Part shown: positions 1 through 16,815 of the stretch, in pieces
Layout: each line of letters starts with the position of its first letter
Position numbering within the stretch: the stretch's first letter is position 1
Assembly: GCF_964340395.1 (NCBI RefSeq)
Contig: NC_135560.1
Location: 14,680,098 to 14,744,097, forward strand
Direction of reading: 5' to 3'
From: Glandiceps talaboti
Taxonomy: Eukaryota; Hemichordata; Enteropneusta; Spengelidae
Length of the DNA stretch: 64,000 nt
The notes under the pieces: model-generated
What the model was told of the DNA's origin: nothing
Databases searched by the model: none
Seen by the model: only the letters and a program-made list of their open reading frames with translations
Position numbers and translations under genes: made by a program

Positions 1-96
1 AGTCGGGTACATTGGGCATTACGTAAGGTTGAACACGCATTTTGTTATCTTGAATTGGCCTTATGACTTTTATGTACATCGGGCCTTATGTTACAT

Positions 97-292
97 GCAC
101 ACATACAGATACACATACACATACACACACATACATACACACACACACACATACATACATACATACATACATACATACATACATACATACATACATACAT
201 ACATACATACAAATGTACACATACACACATATATACATATACATATACACATACATACACATACACATACATATACATATACATAATTATAC
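97..292. repeat. CATA/CA microsatellite
   Basis: Compound ACAT, ACAC and ATATAC runs. Confidence 0.95.
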
Positions 293-2995
293 AATTATTT
301 TATTTGTCTTAATTAATTAATTTCCTCATCCCACATTGTGTATGTTACAACAGTGTTCGACTAACTGTATCTCTTAGCCTGTCTCAAGCTGTGCTATAAC
401 TACATACTATAGCAGCAAGTTTCTCTATTGATCACAGTGGAATCTTTCACTCCTTGGTGTTTAATTAGTATACATTTCACCAGTGGTGTTTTAAAGTCTT
501 CAGGATAGGGACACTGTTTATATTTCAACAAGGTGAAGGTCATGTTTTCAAGAAAGGAGATTGAGGCCAAGGAGGGTAATTTTTAGCACGACAGAATCGA
601 GGGAGCGTAATATACATTGTATCGTATGTAACAGCCCGGGCCTGATTTCCCCCGACCTTTCCCTCCTTGTGGTTACAGAACTTGAAGGCGCCCTAAACTC
701 AAAATGAACAGCTGCAATGAGTGGGATCCTATAGACAAGCAAAGAGATCTAACGGTAGAGATAACCGTTAGCTATTTGAAGTGCCAAGTTTGTAATTAAA
801 TGAACTGACATGCATAACGAAAACAAAATGTGGAGTGAAGATTATTAGCCACAACTTAGACCATGATATTACTTTTTAGTAAAAAAAACCCTCTACATGT
901 TTTCTTCATTCTCTTGTGTAAACGTTTGGCAATGCATCCATGTTATGAATCATGCAAACCACAGTTGACGATGACATTATGTGTATGCATCTACTATGAA
1001 AGTACTCGGTATATATAAACTGACAGTTATATGCCGAAATCATATTTTGTCATTTGTCAAAAGATCCAACATCAAGTTAGCAACTGAATGCATGCAGTGA
1101 CGTATTGAAGTTGCAATGATCGTATCTGTGTTCCCACCCTGCTGCCTCTTATCACGGTAATGTCAATTCGAAGTCTACACGTTACTAACATAATGCACTC
1201 CTTAGCCATTATCTCAGCTTTCCTTCTACTGGATGTTTTTGCTAATCGTTAAATATTTCCGCCATTTAGACACTTTGCACAAATTAGTTTAAATCACTTT
1301 TAAACTACGCTCTGCTTTTGATTTCTCGATAGTTGTGGGTGTAACGAGGCAGTCCCTTTAGCCTTTGAGTGTGAATTAAACATTTCTACACAACGGGATG
1401 TCTAAAGTAAATTTTTATATTGTGCCGGGGACTCATCAATATCCGTGAGTAAACGTGAGTTCCGCTTTGGAGGTCGCCTACTTTATTCCATCCAATCAAC
1501 TTTTAGAGGATTTATGTAGCGTGTAATTCAAGCGCTATAGGGTTTATAGAGTACCGACCTCATGTATCTCCTCGGGATTCGCTTACAACTCTGAAAATTA
1601 AGCAAATAACGGAAGCCTAGCTCAAAGCAGTGGTACTGAACAGATCTCATTTATATAAGCCCTGGCCTTGAACAATAATTGAAAATCGAACACATGAATA
1701 GCAACTGAGAATTTTTTTTAACAGAATACGATGCGGTTCCATGGAAAACCACTGTAGATGTGATTAAATTGTAACCCCTTAAGCTCATGAATATTCATTT
1801 ATATTTAGATAGGCAATTGGGATACATCCGTAAACGTTGTCATGCTTCGACAACAGCTTTGTTGGACAGAACGCATTAGGTAACTAAAACGTTACAGTCG
1901 ATAGGGTAGACTCCTAGATTTATTATTTTAGAATCCTACAAAAATACGTCGTGTTGTCGATGAACTACCAAAGCAGAGGTTGGTGCTACTTTTTTTCCGC
2001 AACTTCTTCAATTAGCCTCAATGAGATCGCTGAGGTGACAAGAATTTAGATATTCACGGCCATCATTGTGTAAAGTGAAAATAAACGTATTATGGGCAAT
2101 TCGACATTACATATAAACTAAATGCACTTTAGTGTTCATTGAGGTGATCAAAACAACCCTTTGTATCGTAGTAAAATACCCTGTCACGCTTGTTTTGCCT
2201 CATGATCAATTGAAAAATATTCTTGTGTCTTTCTGATAAAGGAAAGCATGGTCAGCAATATTTGTATAGCAGGGTATTTTTATATTGGTACTTGTAAATG
2301 TCTTGCAATCTGAGAGTAAAACTTTCAAAGAAATTTCTATGGAAGCTAGTATAGGAATGAACAGGCTAATGATGTATCCATGGCAACCCAGTTTTCAACT
2401 TTAGAGAACCAGAAACAAGGGAAAAACATACGTGTAAGTTGTAGAGTACATTGGATTCTTGTTTTGTATTTTGGACAAAATCAGGCACAGCGTGTGCACG
2501 TTGATGACAGATGATAGTCTTCGAAACCAATGGGTCAAATATATAGTTGAGGGCACATAACAAATTCACATATTACGTTTCTTAGCTTTACTTTGAAAAA
2601 AAAATGTTGTTTAGATATATATGTACTTTGCGGGATTTCTGTCAATGTTAGTTCAGAGAATTATGGTGTACATACGTGATTGGCAGTTAGGATAGCATGA
2701 TACTTAAATTTATTCACATTCATTTTTCTCTCATCGGGAAAAAAATGACCTTCAATCCCCTGTGGTACATACAGTAGTTCAATAATTTGCATAGTTTTTT
2801 TTCGGACGGTCTATTTCTTATGCATTTATGATAATGGAAATCGGTTTCTTCACATCTTAGATTATATATGGGAGCTATGGGAATTTCAGAGACGTTGTTA
2901 GTTGTTGATAAGAACTTAATCCTACTTGTCACTGAACGTTCAAGCTTCACCCTCCTTGAACTTTACTACCAAACTAGAGTGACTATAGAGTTTCA
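293..2995. other. Non-coding, nothing recognised
   Basis: Unique AT-rich sequence with no frame over about 76 codons, no recognisable protein match and no repeat structure I could see. Confidence 0.6.
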
Positions 2996-3372
2996 ATAAG
3001 GCCTAACAAAAAAAACTGTGTGGTTCCGATTACGCTCACTTTTAGGTGGGGTAGGTAGATTTTTTTTTAAATATACGTTTTTTTCCATATGTGGGTGTCT
3101 GGTCACTGGTAGTTATGTATTCTGTTGTTTTCCATATGGTATCTGTGTTATTGGTTTCTTCTCATCAGATGTACAGCAATTACAGATTGGAAGAACAGAT
3201 TTATATTGTCTTTTTAAGTTGATGCCAGTATCTGCATCCATTATTTCTTGCGAGACTTCAAAATTTTCGCGATTTTATTTTTTTTTCTCGAAGACGTAAA
3301 AGTTTAGGGCTGCGGGAAAAAACTATGTGGGATCGGGTATTATCGGAACCAAACAGTTTTGTTAAGCCTTAT
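2996..3372. mobile_element. MITE-like element, copy 1
   Basis: 377 bp with terminal inverted repeats: left ATAAGGCCTAACAAAA then TGTGTGGTTCCGAT; right end is the complement (ATCGGAACCAAACAG then TTAAGCCTTAT). No coding capacity for a transposase. It is related along its whole length to 31156-31511. Confidence 0.75.
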
Positions 3373-4710
3373 CTTGTACACAAGGTTTGCTCTTACAAAT
3401 TATATACAAAACAAAATACATATACGCTGATAGCGCACAAGCATACAAAATGATACATTTTCTCTCAGTGTGAACACAAATCAACATCACTGTCGGATGA
3501 ACAAAGGAAATTCAAATACAAAACTTATTTGAATCAGCAGTATTTCTTACAAAAGTAATGTTAACATAAACTGCAGTTCACGACTTAGATGACAAAATTA
3601 GTTTCAATATTTTATAGGTAATACCGTCTACTATCAATAGACAGCTCAGAAAAAGAGCCTCAGCCATCTTAATATTTTAGTAAATAATGTTGTTAAAATA
3701 ATTTGTTTTCTAAATGTACCATCTTACGCGCTGCTTGAATTATTTACAGAATACATCGTCGCAAACAGAGAGAGGCTCGGAGAAAACGAAATTGGTTCGT
3801 TTAAAATTAAAAGTCTCATTTATACATTAGTAGATGTCGCTCTCGTGATATTAGGTGTTTGTATTCTGGTCGAGGGAGAAATGACACATTGCAAAGTGAG
3901 AAACAACAACATTTTTCTTCTTGGCCAACTTAAACCATGGCCGTAGAGGTCGTGCTGATGTATAAAGGAGGAATTACGTGGAATGGTTTCCACATGTGTA
4001 TTTACACCATATATACATGTACAATGATCACGTGAGAAAGGCTAAGAACTCTTTAGCAACAGCTGAAATCATAGCACTAACTTTATTGTACTTTCCTAGT
4101 ATAGAATAATTGTCATTGATTTACACTATCGTACGGGCGTCTTTATAGTCGCTTCTGAGTCCACATCATAATGCTACCCATTCCCATGACTCTGATTTGT
4201 CTAGTATACCGTGATTAAATCATCCACTCGTCGTGACTTTCATGTATTTGATTTTCCATAGTGAATGGATTAAAAACAAAATAAAGCATGATAAGTTTAC
4301 ATTCCGAGTGGATTATTTCATACACCAGACGTTGACGTCATACTGCCTCGAGACAACTAGATAGAAATGCATCAAATGTTACCACGTGTACGTGTAGTCT
4401 ACAAGAATTGACAAGTACCTGACTCCAACTGTATACAGACCACAGACAATTGTCTATGATACAAATAACGTAAAACAAATAATACAATTAATTCGACCAG
4501 AAAACTTAAGTAAATACATCCTTTACAACGGATAATTATCGAATGCATAATATGTAAATAGAATTTCAGTGAAATAATAGTTCTGTGTAATACTATTCTT
4601 TTTTTTAAATTGTAGGTATTTTACAAAATCGCTGCAATGGACCCATGTCAATCTCATCCCGAAATGAACTTAGTATTCTCGCTTTACTTGGATTACACAA
4701 ACTAACGAAC
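3373..4710. other. Non-coding, nothing recognised
   Basis: Unique sequence between the first MITE-like element and the AAAC repeat; no protein-like frame. Confidence 0.6.
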
Positions 4711-4806
4711 AGACAAACAAACAAACAAACAAACAAACAAACAAACAAACAAACAAACAAACAAACAAATTAACAGAAAGACAGACTAACAGACAGACAG
4801 ACAGAC
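4711..4806. repeat. AAAC and ACAG microsatellite
   Basis: About fourteen AAAC units, then a short ACAG run. Confidence 0.95.
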
Positions 4807-5429
4807 AAATTTAACACACTGACAATGTCAAGCATTGTTTAGAGAAAGAGACTCAATTCAGCTCATTTCCTGCATGACTGTGTTTCAAAATATATATGTA
4901 AATAAATATATGTAGATTATTCAGTTTTTCGCCAAATATATTCAACATTTCGTAAAGATATGAAATAAGAATACAATATACATATGAAAAATTCGCATCC
5001 CAAACCATAATAATAAATAGTTGTTATAATAATAGTCCGGTATGACCAGTGAGTTCCTAGTACAAATAAGTATCAGTCCTACTACAGTGATATGATACAA
5101 CAAACTTTGTCAACACAGATGGACTTGAGGATGGCAATATAACTTAAGTTTGAATAAAAGGATAAATCCAAGTTTGGTGATGAGTGAAGGTAGTAAAATT
5201 AGTGTTGATAGAAGGTTGTTAAAGTGGAATTCGACATGCTGACGGAGAAAGCCAGTTACTGTACATCTTTAATGTGCGGTACTTGATATCTAGAGGTTGG
5301 CAATCTCTATGAAGTTACTAGGTATATCACAGTGTACAGCTGTATACCTCTACTTTTCAGTTTAATACAACCAGAGAAATGTTTATGCTCAACTCCTCAT
5401 CTTAGTCACCAGATTCGTTCTCCGAACCA
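4807..5429. other. 3' flank of gene A
   Basis: Probably includes the gene A 3' UTR at its right end; otherwise AT-rich unique sequence. Confidence 0.5.
5361..5366 (-). terminator. Possible polyadenylation signal of gene A
   Basis: ATTAAA on the minus strand about 64 bases after the stop codon. A second ATTAAA lies at 5268-5273. No AATAAA was seen on the minus strand nearby. Position fits, but the hexamer is common in AT-rich DNA. Confidence 0.3.
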
Positions 5430-9870
<4,441 letters not shown>

Positions 9871-10497
9871 ACCTGGACTTGACTGTCGGTAAATTCAACT
9901 GTTACACTGAAATGGTGAGACCGACTTACACCTAAAAGTAGACTCTGGAAATGACCGAGGTACAAGAAATTAGAGGGCACGACAGAGTGGTCAAACCAAC
10001 TGTGTTTAGTCCAGACCGATCGATGTTATGTTCGGGCTTCGGCACGTCTCTTATAAACAAGGCCTGGACTGTCAAAGGGTGCAAAGTTCTTGTACCTTGA
10101 TAAGGAAAGACCAATGACGTCACTGATTATTTGGAAATTTGATATATCGGCTTTACAGGAAACGGATTAGAGAAATGCGAGCCAAACGTATAGTGTAGTA
10201 TATGACACGATTGGTTATCTGTGGATGATCTCAAACCGGATCAACCGAAAACATTGATATTGTAGCATCCGTCATTGTTTGATGATTTTTCATAACGTGC
10301 AAGACAGATACCTATGGCGGTGAATAACAGGTTTATATGTGAACTATTAATTAGGTCTATGATAAAGTCAACAATCGATTACATATAAAACATCAGTAGA
10401 TAATTTACAGTTAACGAACGAACGAACGAAGGCTGTCGGATGGAGTAAGCATACTACATACAACGAGGTGCCGTTGCTATTTTACATTAAATTTAGA
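9871..10497. promoter_or_regulatory. Upstream region of gene A
   Basis: The minus-strand start of gene A abuts this unique-sequence segment. A TATA-like TTTATAA on the minus strand near 10051-10057 lies about 180 bases before the ATG, a plausible core promoter with a short 5' UTR. A short CGAA repeat is at 10413-10430. No start site can be read from sequence alone. Confidence 0.3.
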
Positions 10498-10683
10498 TAC
10501 ATACACGTGCATACGTATGTGCGTGCGTGCGTGCGTGCGTGCGTACGTACGTACGTACGTACATACATACATACATACATACATACATACATACATAAAT
10601 ACGTCCAGACACACACATAGACAGACATACAGGCAGACTGACAGGCAGACAGACAGACACTGACGCTGTCACAGACGCAAACA

Positions 10684-10715
<32 letters not shown>
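10498..10715. repeat. Compound microsatellite (TGCG, ACGT, CATA, CAGA, CA)
   Basis: Successive runs of TGCG/TACG, ACAT, CAGA and finally CA between the two divergent alpha-arrestin genes. Open frames through it are periodic artefacts. Confidence 0.95.
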
Positions 10716-10717
<2 letters not shown>

Positions 10718-11890
10718 ACAACCTTGTATTATAGTAGAAATTTGTGTGATTATATCAATATGTGGTAAATGTTTAAAAAAACGACTTGAGTCTTAATTAG
10801 AATTACTACTACAGGAACTATGACTAATATTCAAGGTTTTGAAAGGGGAAATCCCAGATATATGTACGCAGAAATCTAACGGATCACGCCGTGTTGAGAT
10901 ATGGAAACACTAATACTGATAAGTTAGATGGTATGTGATAGGAACTCAGACGGGTTGGCTGATATTATTCATCCCCCGTTGTTGACATTTACTATTACGA
11001 TACTCTTGGTCTCGCCGCCATGCGTTCTTTTATCCTAATTTGATGCATAATATAATATATGTGATTTAATTAATAATCATCTATATATAATTCTTAGAAA
11101 CTATAGTCTTATACAATTAACTATATATTTGCTCCAAAGAATGTATACTGAGTCGAGTGTACAATAAGAGATACATATAATATCATTTCCGACATATCAT
11201 TGTCTTGCAATGTATAGTATAAGGAATGCTGATACATGTAATATATATAATTCTGTGTTGCTTTCAAAGGGTTTTATGCCATGGCGCCTACCTCGTAAAA
11301 ACGAGAGTTTCTCGGAAATCCTACTTGCCAAGTAACACTAGTTCTATTATCGAAGTCTAGAGCCAGGTACAGTCAAAGCGTCGATATTATTATATAAGTT
11401 TGGCCCATGCCCACTGACACACTGGCCGTTTTCTGCTCCCAATGACAAAAAAGAACAAAATCCCCTCTCACTGCTAAACCGTGTAATAAATTAGTTGGCT
11501 GCACTTGTGTAGTCGTCATACATGTACATCATCAGCGCGTCGCCTCCGACGTCGACGAATGGATCAAACACTTGCGCCCTCTACGGCAGATTGTTATTCC
11601 AGAATTGAGATATGGAATAATAGAACACAGTTTTTTTGTACACACTGGACTCGTGCATATATCATCATTGACAGATGAGAGAGAAACCCCTCGTTTTATC
11701 TTGGAGGTAACAGAACCAGTATTCTTGAAACTTTAACCAATCGTCTGGCAGTTCACAAAATGTACGTGCATTAGTAGATGTTCGCGTTGATAAAGGTAAC
11801 AGATGTAAGATTCGCGTCTCCAGTAGAAACAAAACTAAGTTCCTGACGCATGATGTCTATGTTGGTGAACGTATACTCTATTTAGTGAAC
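10716..11890 (+). promoter_or_regulatory. Upstream region of gene B
   Basis: Mostly unique sequence. A TATATAAG box-like site is at 11391-11398, about 490 bases before the gene B ATG. The frame of gene B stays open upstream of its ATG back to a stop near 11730, and a possible acceptor (gtctccag) sits near 11815-11822, so a spliced 5' UTR is possible. 10803-10851 is an inverted copy of 12799-12847. Confidence 0.3.
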
Positions 11891-12008
11891 ATGGAAAAGT
11901 TACGAAACTACTGTATTAAGTTTGAAGGCAATAGAGAAGTGTACAATCCTGGCGATTCTATCGTTGGACACGTTTTGATTGAACTATCTCAACCGTTACA
12001 ATGCAAAG
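11891..12008 (+). CDS. Gene B exon 1
   Basis: 118 bp, donor AAAG|GTAAGG, phase 1. It encodes MEKLRNYCIKFEG, then VYNPGDSIVGHVLIEL. Start chosen by alignment with gene A exon 1, of identical length. Confidence 0.88.
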
Positions 12009-12735
12009 GTAAGGAGTATTTTGATTTAGTATCTGAATCTTTACAATGCAGCTAGAGGTAATAGGGAGTATTGTGATTTAAGTATCTGAACATTTACAAT
12101 GCAGAGGTAAGGAGTATTGTGCACTTGTACCATAAAACATACTTTAAAAATCCAATTAATAGTCGAAGAACTAACAATTCGTTGTCTTTGCTTTACCAGA
12201 GTAATTATGACGGTTGTGAATATTTAAAAAAAATAAGAGTTCAAATACTCAGGACATGGGTTGTTTAGGCAACTTGCGACTCTTTTTTTTCTGAAATCTT
12301 TCTTTAATTAGATATTTAGTACTTACTCATACATATTTACGTGTTTTCAGGTATTCGTGTCCAGTTTCAAGGACGAGGAAAGGTTTCTTTTTCTCAAGTA
12401 GAATGGTCAGAGGAATACAGCTATGACAGACTTGTGGAATATAAATCACAAACGGTATATTTTGATGAATGTGTGAACAGATGGGCTAACGGTAAATTGT
12501 AATAAGTATTACATGTTCTTCCTTTTCATAAATGACAAACTTGTATGATTATGCAGTGTATGTGTGCGCATGCGCATGCTGTATATATGTATGTATGCAT
12601 GCATGTATGTATGTATGTATGTATGTATGTATGTATATTGTATGTATGTATGTATGTATGTATGTATGTGTGTGTGTACGTGCGTGCGTGCGTGCGTATT
12701 GGGTGTGTGTGTGTGTATGTATGTGTGTGTGTGTT

Positions 12736-12776
<41 letters not shown>

Positions 12777-13095
12777 ATGTGTGTGTGTGTGTGTGGCGTT
12801 TTCCCTTTCAAAACCTTGAATATTAGTCATAGTTCCTGTAGTAGTAACTCTAAGTATTACATGTTCTTCCTTTTCATAAATGACAAACTTATATGATTAT
12901 GCAGTGTATGTGTGCGCATGCGCATGCTGTATATATGTATGTATGTATGTATGTATGCATGCATGTATGTATGTATGTATGTATGTATGTATGTATATTG
13001 TATGTATGTATGTATGTATGTATGTGTGTGTGTACGTGCGTGCGTGCGTGCGTATTGGGTGTGTGTGTGTGTATGTATGTGTGTGTGTGTGTGTT

Positions 13096-13130
<35 letters not shown>

Positions 13131-16100
13131 CGTGTGCGCGCGCGTGCGTAAACTATTGTTTTTAAACACAGCATAACATATTGGTAGTGCAAAGACTGTG
13201 TTGTCCATTGGTGAGAATTGGGTTAGCGCACGTAATTTGAAATACCAATTTGGTTTTGGGCTCAAAATAACAATAATAACTTTTTTTTCCGGGCAACATC
13301 TGATTACAAAGAAATTCTAATGAAGATGCATAAAATATAAACACATAATCATGTCACAAAATAAGTAGCTATTTTTTCAATATGAGGATGGGTTGAAAAC
13401 TGTCTTATAGTCTTGACACTCACCAAAGATCACGTTGCAGGGATGGTGGAATCAAGATCAAGGGTTCTGACGACAAGGAAAACTATTAAAATGCCCCTGA
13501 CTTAATTTTGTTTCCTTTTTCACCATTATGAATTGACGTCAATATTCGAGATTTCCGATCCTGACTTAAAACTTTGAGTGTAAAGAATACTTCATCGTGT
13601 TTCTTTCCAGAGGTTTCGGACAAACGTGATGGGAGGCTAACTCTCCATGCTGGGATCCATCAGATCCCGTTCTCGTTTCGACTTCCTGCTAGCCTTCCCT
13701 GTTCATTTGAAGGAAGAGATTATGGCAATGTTCGTTACATAATCGAATCAGACATTGACATTCCATGGGATGAGTTTAGTCATTACACTGAACGAGCATT
13801 CACGGTGACTGGAGTTCCTGTAGATTTGAACAAGATTCAAAATGCAATGGTAAGATATGTATGTAGATGAATATCCTTTTGTCAGGTTGTTTCACCAAAG
13901 ATATATGAGTTGTGGAAGGGTAAATACCCATTTGTTTTCTGTAAGTTGAGGAAAGGAGAGCGAACAATCATATGACGGAACAATCCAAAGGTACGGATGA
14001 CATATCCTTACCTGAAATAAACGACATTCTAATGTTCAAATGCAAAAGTGAAGTATATCGCATGCACTAAATGTAATTAATGTTGTCTTCATATATTTAC
14101 TTTCCTAATCTAAAAGATAAATGTAACAGGATACAAAACGCATGACTACAAAGTAGTTAGGGGTTGTGTTTTCTACCCAACTCGTTTCGTTCGTCTTGGT
14201 GAATCACAACTCACAAGGACAATTCTTTATCAACAGAAAACTCAACAAAATGAAGACGTGACAACTGTGTGTTGCCTTTGCTGTGCATCTGGACCAATCA
14301 CCATGGTTGTAACAACTGATAGGAAAGGTTATGTCCCAGGTGACAATATTTTAGTTGGTATGGACATTTACAATAATAGCTCAAGGAACGTATCTTATAC
14401 TGATGCAGCTCTTATACAGGTATAATATGTACATTCTGAAGTACAACATCTACCAACACATTGACTATATAGCTAGTGAATGCACTCTAACACTGGAATA
14501 GTTGACATTTTTATGATCATGAACAGTGTAGATGAAATCTCCTATAGATATGAGCGATCTGTAAATCATCAAACACATATACATAACCTGTCTATTATAC
14601 ACATTGACTGGCTATGAGTGCACTTCGGATTTTGTTCGGCAACCCTCGGAGAACAAACCCAGGGTCTTATTACAAAACTATAGAGAAAATAGAACGCAAC
14701 TGGTACCCCCATATGCAAATTGAGGTCACTATGGATCAATAGTCCATACCACGTGATACGATCTAATCCAATCACTGAAGGCTGTATGAGCACGATGTGT
14801 TATAAAACATGTTAATTGCAGAACTGTGTCCTCTGAATGCAATTATTAATTATGGTTAAATATTTTGCTATCGCGTCGAAGATATGGTTTCTTTTATATT
14901 TGAGCAATCTTATTTATTTATTTTTTTTTCTTTTTGAAAAAAAAAAAATTTTCTCTAGCATTGCACATTCACTGCACTCAGAGAAGGTTCTGGCGCGAGG
15001 CTCAATCGTACAACTACGAAGGAAGTTTCAGTTATCAAATATTTTGGTTGTAAATCCAACGATAAGCTCAGTTGGAGATCACAGCCGTTACCAATACCAG
15101 CGATACCGGCCACTGGTCTTAAGGGGTTTAGATACATCGACATTGAATACTATGTAAAGGTGAGTGTTCATTATATTATATATATATAGCGTGACATCAA
15201 TAGATAATTCCTCAATACTTGTCGAGGGAACTATGAGTGACATAAAGGGCCTTGAAACACAACTCTGGTTTAATTAATATTTTCCGGCTTAATAAATGAA
15301 ATTATTGGAGATAATATAATTATGCTTAAGCAGGCTTAATTAAAGAAAATGAGAATGACTTTGAATGCTAACACTGCACAACCAATGATGTAGATGGGAA
15401 TTGTCGGAAATATAATAACCAGTAAATGAATCCAAATTACGTAAAGGAATTTCACCGAAGACGTCTCATGAACGATGTTGCAATTGCAGCTGTTGCATTT
15501 TCAATTCATTTTCAACATTTGACTGTTTCACTATATGATATCCTTCAATTTTTTATTGTGTTTCAGTTTACAGCCTGTATAGCCAGATCATCTGATTTAG
15601 AAGTTACAATTCCGGTCACGATTGGTACCATACCTTTCGTACAGGTTTACAGTCTCAACTCTAACACGCTTCCCGTGCAATTGCGTAAGTATTAAAAGTG
15701 TTTATATCAACGACGATTCAGTTCATCATATTACTTCCGCCCCCACCGGCCTTCTCTGAGAATGATAAGGTCGATGAGGGCGCCACAACATGAGCTATCC
15801 TAATACAAATGATTCCATTCACCTTCTCAAGATTAGAAAAATTAATGTCAAAAACTTACAACTTAACCCCCCCCCGCACCCCCACCCCGAAGAGCTAACT
15901 TTGAACTGACGACGGATCAATGAAATGTACGTGTATTTCTTTCAGTCAATGTAAAGCAGGGTGTCTCTCAAAATGCTAATTTTCTGTTGATGTTATTTCT
16001 TACTGCAGCCCCTCCACCATTCTACGAGGCAATCTACTCAGGTGAGACGTCTATCAAAGATGACGATGACAATGAACACATGTTTGGAGAGCTGAATTTT

Positions 16101-16136
16101 ACTCCAAAATATGCATTTTACGATTGGATCCCATAG
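11891..16136 (+). CDS. Alpha-arrestin gene B (arrestin domain-containing protein, ARRDC type), 7 coding exons
   Basis: Spliced CDS: 11891-12008, 12351-12491, 13611-13849, 14237-14419, 14959-15159, 15567-15684, 16009-16136. These sum to 1128 bp, 375 aa plus TAG; all introns are GT-AG and phases agree. Arrestin N domain: residues 1 to about 166 (VYNPGDSIVGHVLIEL, LPCSFEGRDYGNVRY). Arrestin C domain: from about 167 (TTDRKGYVPGDNILVGMDIY, RYIDIEYYVK). The tail starts PPPPFYEAIY, giving a PPxY at about 336-339. Exons 1, 2, 4 and 5 equal those of gene A in length. Presumed role, from the family: ubiquitin-ligase adaptor for membrane cargo. It lacks the acidic linker of gene A. Orthology within ARRDC is not resolved. 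Confidence 0.9.
12351..12491 (+). CDS. Gene B exon 2
   Basis: 141 bp, phase 1 to 1. Acceptor gttttcag, donor AACG|GTAAAT. It encodes GIRVQFQGRGKVSFSQVEW, the arrestin N-domain strands after GHV. Confidence 0.88.
12503..13140 (+). repeat. Tandemly duplicated compound microsatellite in gene B intron 2
   Basis: Two copies of a unit starting TAAGTATTACATGTTCTTCC (12503 and 12851, offset 348 bp). Each runs through ATGCGCATGC, GTAT runs, TGCG, TATTGGG and TG runs. The copies are near identical apart from repeat lengths, which indicates a recent tandem duplication. Confidence 0.9.
13611..13849 (+). CDS. Gene B exon 3
   Basis: 239 bp, phase 1 to 0. Acceptor ttctttccag, donor AATG|GTAAGA. It contains IPFSFRLPASLPCSFEGRDY and FTVTGVPVDLNKI, parallel to gene A exon 3. 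Confidence 0.92.
14237..14419 (+). CDS. Gene B exon 4
   Basis: 183 bp with acceptor ttatcaacag at 14227-14236 and donor ACAG|GTATAA, phase 0 to 0. This acceptor is chosen because it gives exactly the length of gene A exon 4 and lines up the CC-x-CC-x-SG segment without gaps. An earlier in-frame acceptor (taaaag, 14111-14116) would add 40 codons without a stop and cannot be excluded. Confidence 0.82.
14959..15159 (+). CDS. Gene B exon 5
   Basis: 201 bp, phase 0 to 0. Acceptor ttttctctag, preceded by a long T-rich tract; donor AAAG|GTGAGT. It ends GFRYIDIEYYVK, matching FIDIQYFVK in gene A. Confidence 0.9.
15567..15684 (+). CDS. Gene B exon 6
   Basis: 118 bp, phase 0 to 1. Acceptor tgtgtttcag, donor TTGC|GTAAGT. 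It encodes VTIPVTIGTIPFVQVYSL, the final arrestin C-domain strand. It lacks the acidic linker and PPPY found in gene A exon 6. Confidence 0.88.
16009..16136 (+). CDS. Gene B exon 7 (C-terminal tail with PPFY motif)
   Basis: 128 bp including TAG at 16134-16136. Acceptor cttactgcag, phase 1. It encodes PPPPFYEAIYSGETS, an acidic patch (DDDDNE) and an aromatic-rich end. The proline-tyrosine start is typical of alpha-arrestin tails. Confidence 0.88.
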
Positions 16137-16286
16137 TGCTAATTTTTGCTGCAAAGTTCGACCTTCTCACTGATTAACATGTCAAAATATTTCCTAGTAA
16201 AAAACCAATTACCACTCTCTTGGTTGGTTGACCCTTTCTCCAGCCTTCGACTTACATTCGATGAACTTTCAATGAAATTACGGGAT

Positions 16287-16500
16287 GCAATATGATATTA
16301 TGCAATACAATACAATACAATACAATACAATACAATGCAATGAAATGCAATGCAATGCAATGCAATGCAATGCAATGCAATACAATACAATACAATACAA
16401 TACAATACAATACAATACAATCCAATACAATACAGCACATTACAATACAATACAGCACAATGCAATGTATTGCAGTGCAATATCATACAAGGCAAAGCAA
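16287..16500. repeat. TACAA/TGCAA pentanucleotide repeat
   Basis: Begins about 150 bases after the gene B stop codon; homogeneous blocks of TACAA and TGCAA with decaying edges to about 16640. Confidence 0.95.
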
Positions 16501-16595
16501 TATGTAATGCGATGTAATGTAGACCAATACTATGTTATGTTATGGTATTTAATACAATGTAAGTTATGCATTGCAATATCATTTAAATCCAATGT

Positions 16596-16601
16596 AATAA
16601 A
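16596..16601 (+). terminator. Possible polyadenylation signal of gene B
   Basis: AATAAA about 460 bases after the stop. If used, the 3' UTR would include the 16287-16500 pentanucleotide repeat. Weak evidence in AT-rich sequence. Confidence 0.22.
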
Positions 16602-16748
16602 TGTATTGTAACCCAATGCAATGAGTTGCAATGAAATACAATAGTGAAGTCAGTGCTTCAATTATGCCAGTGTTTTAAGGGATTACTTATTTGTGCAACC
16701 TGAAAGATCGAGTAGCGAGTGTTGTTCGGAGTCCCCCATTAAACCACG

Positions 16749-16815
16749 ACCACCACCACCACCACCACCACCACCACCACCACCAAAACCATCCCACCAC
16801 CACCACCACCACCAC
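16749..16815. repeat. CCA trinucleotide repeat
   Basis: Two CCA runs separated by AAAACCATC. Confidence 0.95.

Noticed and set aside
97-292. CRISPR-like or structured array at the regular repeats
   Set aside because: Units of 2-5 bases without spacers in an animal genome are simple microsatellites.
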